Below are positions 63,005-64,000 of a DNA stretch of 64,000 bases, piece by piece. This DNA is from Bifidobacterium breve (lineage in GTDB: Bacteria; Actinomycetota; Thermoleophilia; Solirubrobacterales; Solirubrobacteraceae), in NCBI GenBank assembly GCA_945881845.1, contig CAMCVN010000001.1:112666-176665 (forward strand), in the 5' to 3' direction. Numbering within the stretch: the first letter of the stretch is position 1; every line of letters starts with the position of its first letter. The position numbers and the translations under genes are program-made. The notes under the pieces are model-generated. The model was given only the letters and a program-made list of their open reading frames with translations. It was not told where the DNA came from and did not search any database.

Positions 63005-64000
63005 ATGAACAGCGACGTCGCCCAGGGCCCGGAGCGTCCGCTTGGGCCCAAATCGCTTCAATCGGCGCCGGTTTGGTTCGTTCCGCTGCTGCTCTTCGCT
63101 GGCGGGCTCTTCCTTTCGGGCTTAACGATCCTGAACGGCGTCCAACCGAACGACGAAGGGTTGATGCTGCAAGCGGCCGCGCGGATCGCCGACGGACAAG
63201 TGCCGTACGGCGACTTTTGGTGGTACTACCCGCCGGGCCAGCCGTATCTCCTCGGAGGGCTCTCTGCGCTGCTTGGGCCGTCACTGCTTTGGTGGCGGAT
63301 CGTTCGGCTGCTTGCCGATGCCACAGTGGCGCTACTGGCTTGGCGGCTCGCAAGAAGACGTGCCGGCCCGTACCTATCGCTCGTTGTTTGGCTGATCAGC
63401 ATCTGCGCGATGGCCTTCCCGAGCGGCCCCCACCCCTCGCCACTCGCGCTCGTCTTCGCACTCGCGGCGCTACTTCTTTTTGAGCGCAGGCCGCTTTGGG
63501 CGGGCGCGCTAATCGGCCTCTGTCTGGCCTGGCGAATCGAGTTTGCGGCCTACCTCGGTGTCGGCATCGTCCTAGCCCTAGCGATCAGCACGATCGCGCC
63601 AGCTGAACGAATCCGGCAGATCGCCCGCGTCGTGATCGTCGCGGCGGTCGTCGCCGCTATCGCCTACCTACCGGTCGTCTTCTCGGCTGGATTGAGCCAG
63701 TCGTGGGAGCTCCTCGTTAGGTATCCGATTGAGGACTTCTCGGCCTATCAAGCGCTCCCGTTCCCAAGGCTCTACGACGGTGCGCTGGCCAGCTTCGACG
63801 ATTGGGCCGGGGCGCTGCTGCCGTTCTATCTGCCTCTGGCGCTGCTGATCGCGCTGCTGAGCGGGTTGGTGACGATCGCCCTCTGCTTCCTTCGCCAGCG
63901 TGATTGGCCGCTGATCGCCGCAGTCGTCTTTGCGATCGGAATGGCTCACTACATGCTCGTCCGCCCTGACTACTTCCACACCGCGCCGCTCGCTGTCACA
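63005..64000 (+). CDS. GT-C glycosyltransferase-like protein (3' end outside window)
   Basis: The frame opens with ATG MNSDVAQGPERPLGP and stays open to the window end (332 codons visible). A helix begins near residue 22 (VWFVPLLLFAGGLFLSG). The first external loop reads VQPNDEGLMLQAAARIADGQ, then PYGDFWWYYPPGQPY, the typical D-E-G ... PY-x-DF ... PPG pattern of the PMT/ArnT-like GT-C superfamily, with Asp/Glu as the likely catalytic pair. More helices follow. It adds a third GT-C-like protein to this glycan locus and is not related to the 55789/61311 pair beyond the general fold. Confidence 0.85.
   Translation, partial: MNSDVAQGPERPLGPKSLQSAPVWFVPLLLFAGGLFLSGLTILNGVQPNDEGLMLQAAARIADGQVPYGDFWWYYPPGQPYLLGGLSALLGPSLLWWRIVRLLADATVALLAWRLARRRAGPYLSLVVWLISICAMAFPSGPHPSPLALVFALAALLLFERRPLWAGALIGLCLAWRIEFAAYLGVGIVLALAISTIAPAERIRQIARVVIVAAVVAAIAYLPVVFSAGLSQSWELLVRYPIEDFSAYQALPFPRLYDGALASFDDWAGALLPFYLPLALLIALLSGLVTIALCFLRQRDWPLIAAVVFAIGMAHYMLVRPDYFHTAPLAVT

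Overview
The window is GC-rich, densely coded bacterial DNA. Genes are packed into operons with many 4-bp ATGA/GTGA overlaps, and GTG starts are common. The gene content (a Rex repressor, an actinobacterial-type TrkA pair beside an APC permease, a DrrA-type ABC system, a Cys-dependent formylglycine-generating enzyme) suggests a high-GC actinobacterium. A soil or freshwater Thermoleophilia/Solirubrobacterales-like lineage is my best guess, but it is an inference from style and content, not a marker-gene result.

Layout. (1) 0-5.5 kb: a partial small basic protein, formiminotransferase, a DrrA/DrrB-like ABC-2 system, an HPP-family membrane protein and an MFS exporter. (2) 5.6-12.6 kb: tRNA-Met(CAT) and a set of secreted or envelope proteins: a pentapeptide-repeat protein, a type I sulfatase, a peptidoglycan-binding TIM-barrel-like protein, a glycine-zipper membrane protein, a secreted alpha/beta-hydrolase and a small Cys protein. 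(3) 12.7-18.1 kb: an asymmetric heterodimeric ABC exporter coupled by overlap to a formylglycine-generating enzyme, which could mature the sulfatase of block 2, then MOSC and RidA-like genes. (4) 18.1-34.6 kb: the metabolic centrepiece. A gamma-glutamylmethylamide synthetase-like gene, three glutamate-synthase-domain genes (mgsABC-like), a permease and a UspA-like gene lie on one strand. Divergently there are four heterotetrameric sarcosine oxidase/N-methylglutamate dehydrogenase-like genes (mgdBCDA-like), formate-tetrahydrofolate ligase, a GntR regulator and an HMG-CoA lyase-like gene. Together they read as a complete N-methylglutamate pathway that turns methylamine into ammonium/glutamate nitrogen and a one-carbon unit carried on tetrahydrofolate.

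(5) 34.6-38.7 kb: a rearranged zone. It holds a GST, a cysteine-dioxygenase-like cupin, a GST gene fragment, a PAS-GGDEF protein and, next to tRNA-Gln(CTG), a duplicated pair of tiny genes. The two tiny genes have nearly identical 41-residue Nif11-leader-like N-termini and entirely different C-termini. A perfect 50-bp direct repeat containing the 3' end of the tRNA brackets the pair. This is the least explained part of the window. (6) 38.7-47.4 kb: two TrkA/RCK proteins, two APC permeases fused to C-terminal Usp domains (a possible KimA-like potassium uptake system), a class III aminotransferase and a K+-insensitive type H+-pumping pyrophosphatase. (7) 47.5-53.1 kb: a tightly overlapping operon tsaE-tsaB-rimI-tsaD-(glutaredoxin-like)-rex-GCS2-DUF1844-like, combining t6A tRNA modification with redox functions. 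(8) 53.2-64 kb: a glycan or surface-polysaccharide locus with a flippase, an acyltransferase, GT2, a methyltransferase-GT2 fusion, GT-B and three polytopic GT-C-like proteins. Its last gene runs off the right end.

All coordinates and starts come from reading the sequence. No database search was run, so family names rest on recognised motifs and gene neighbourhood.
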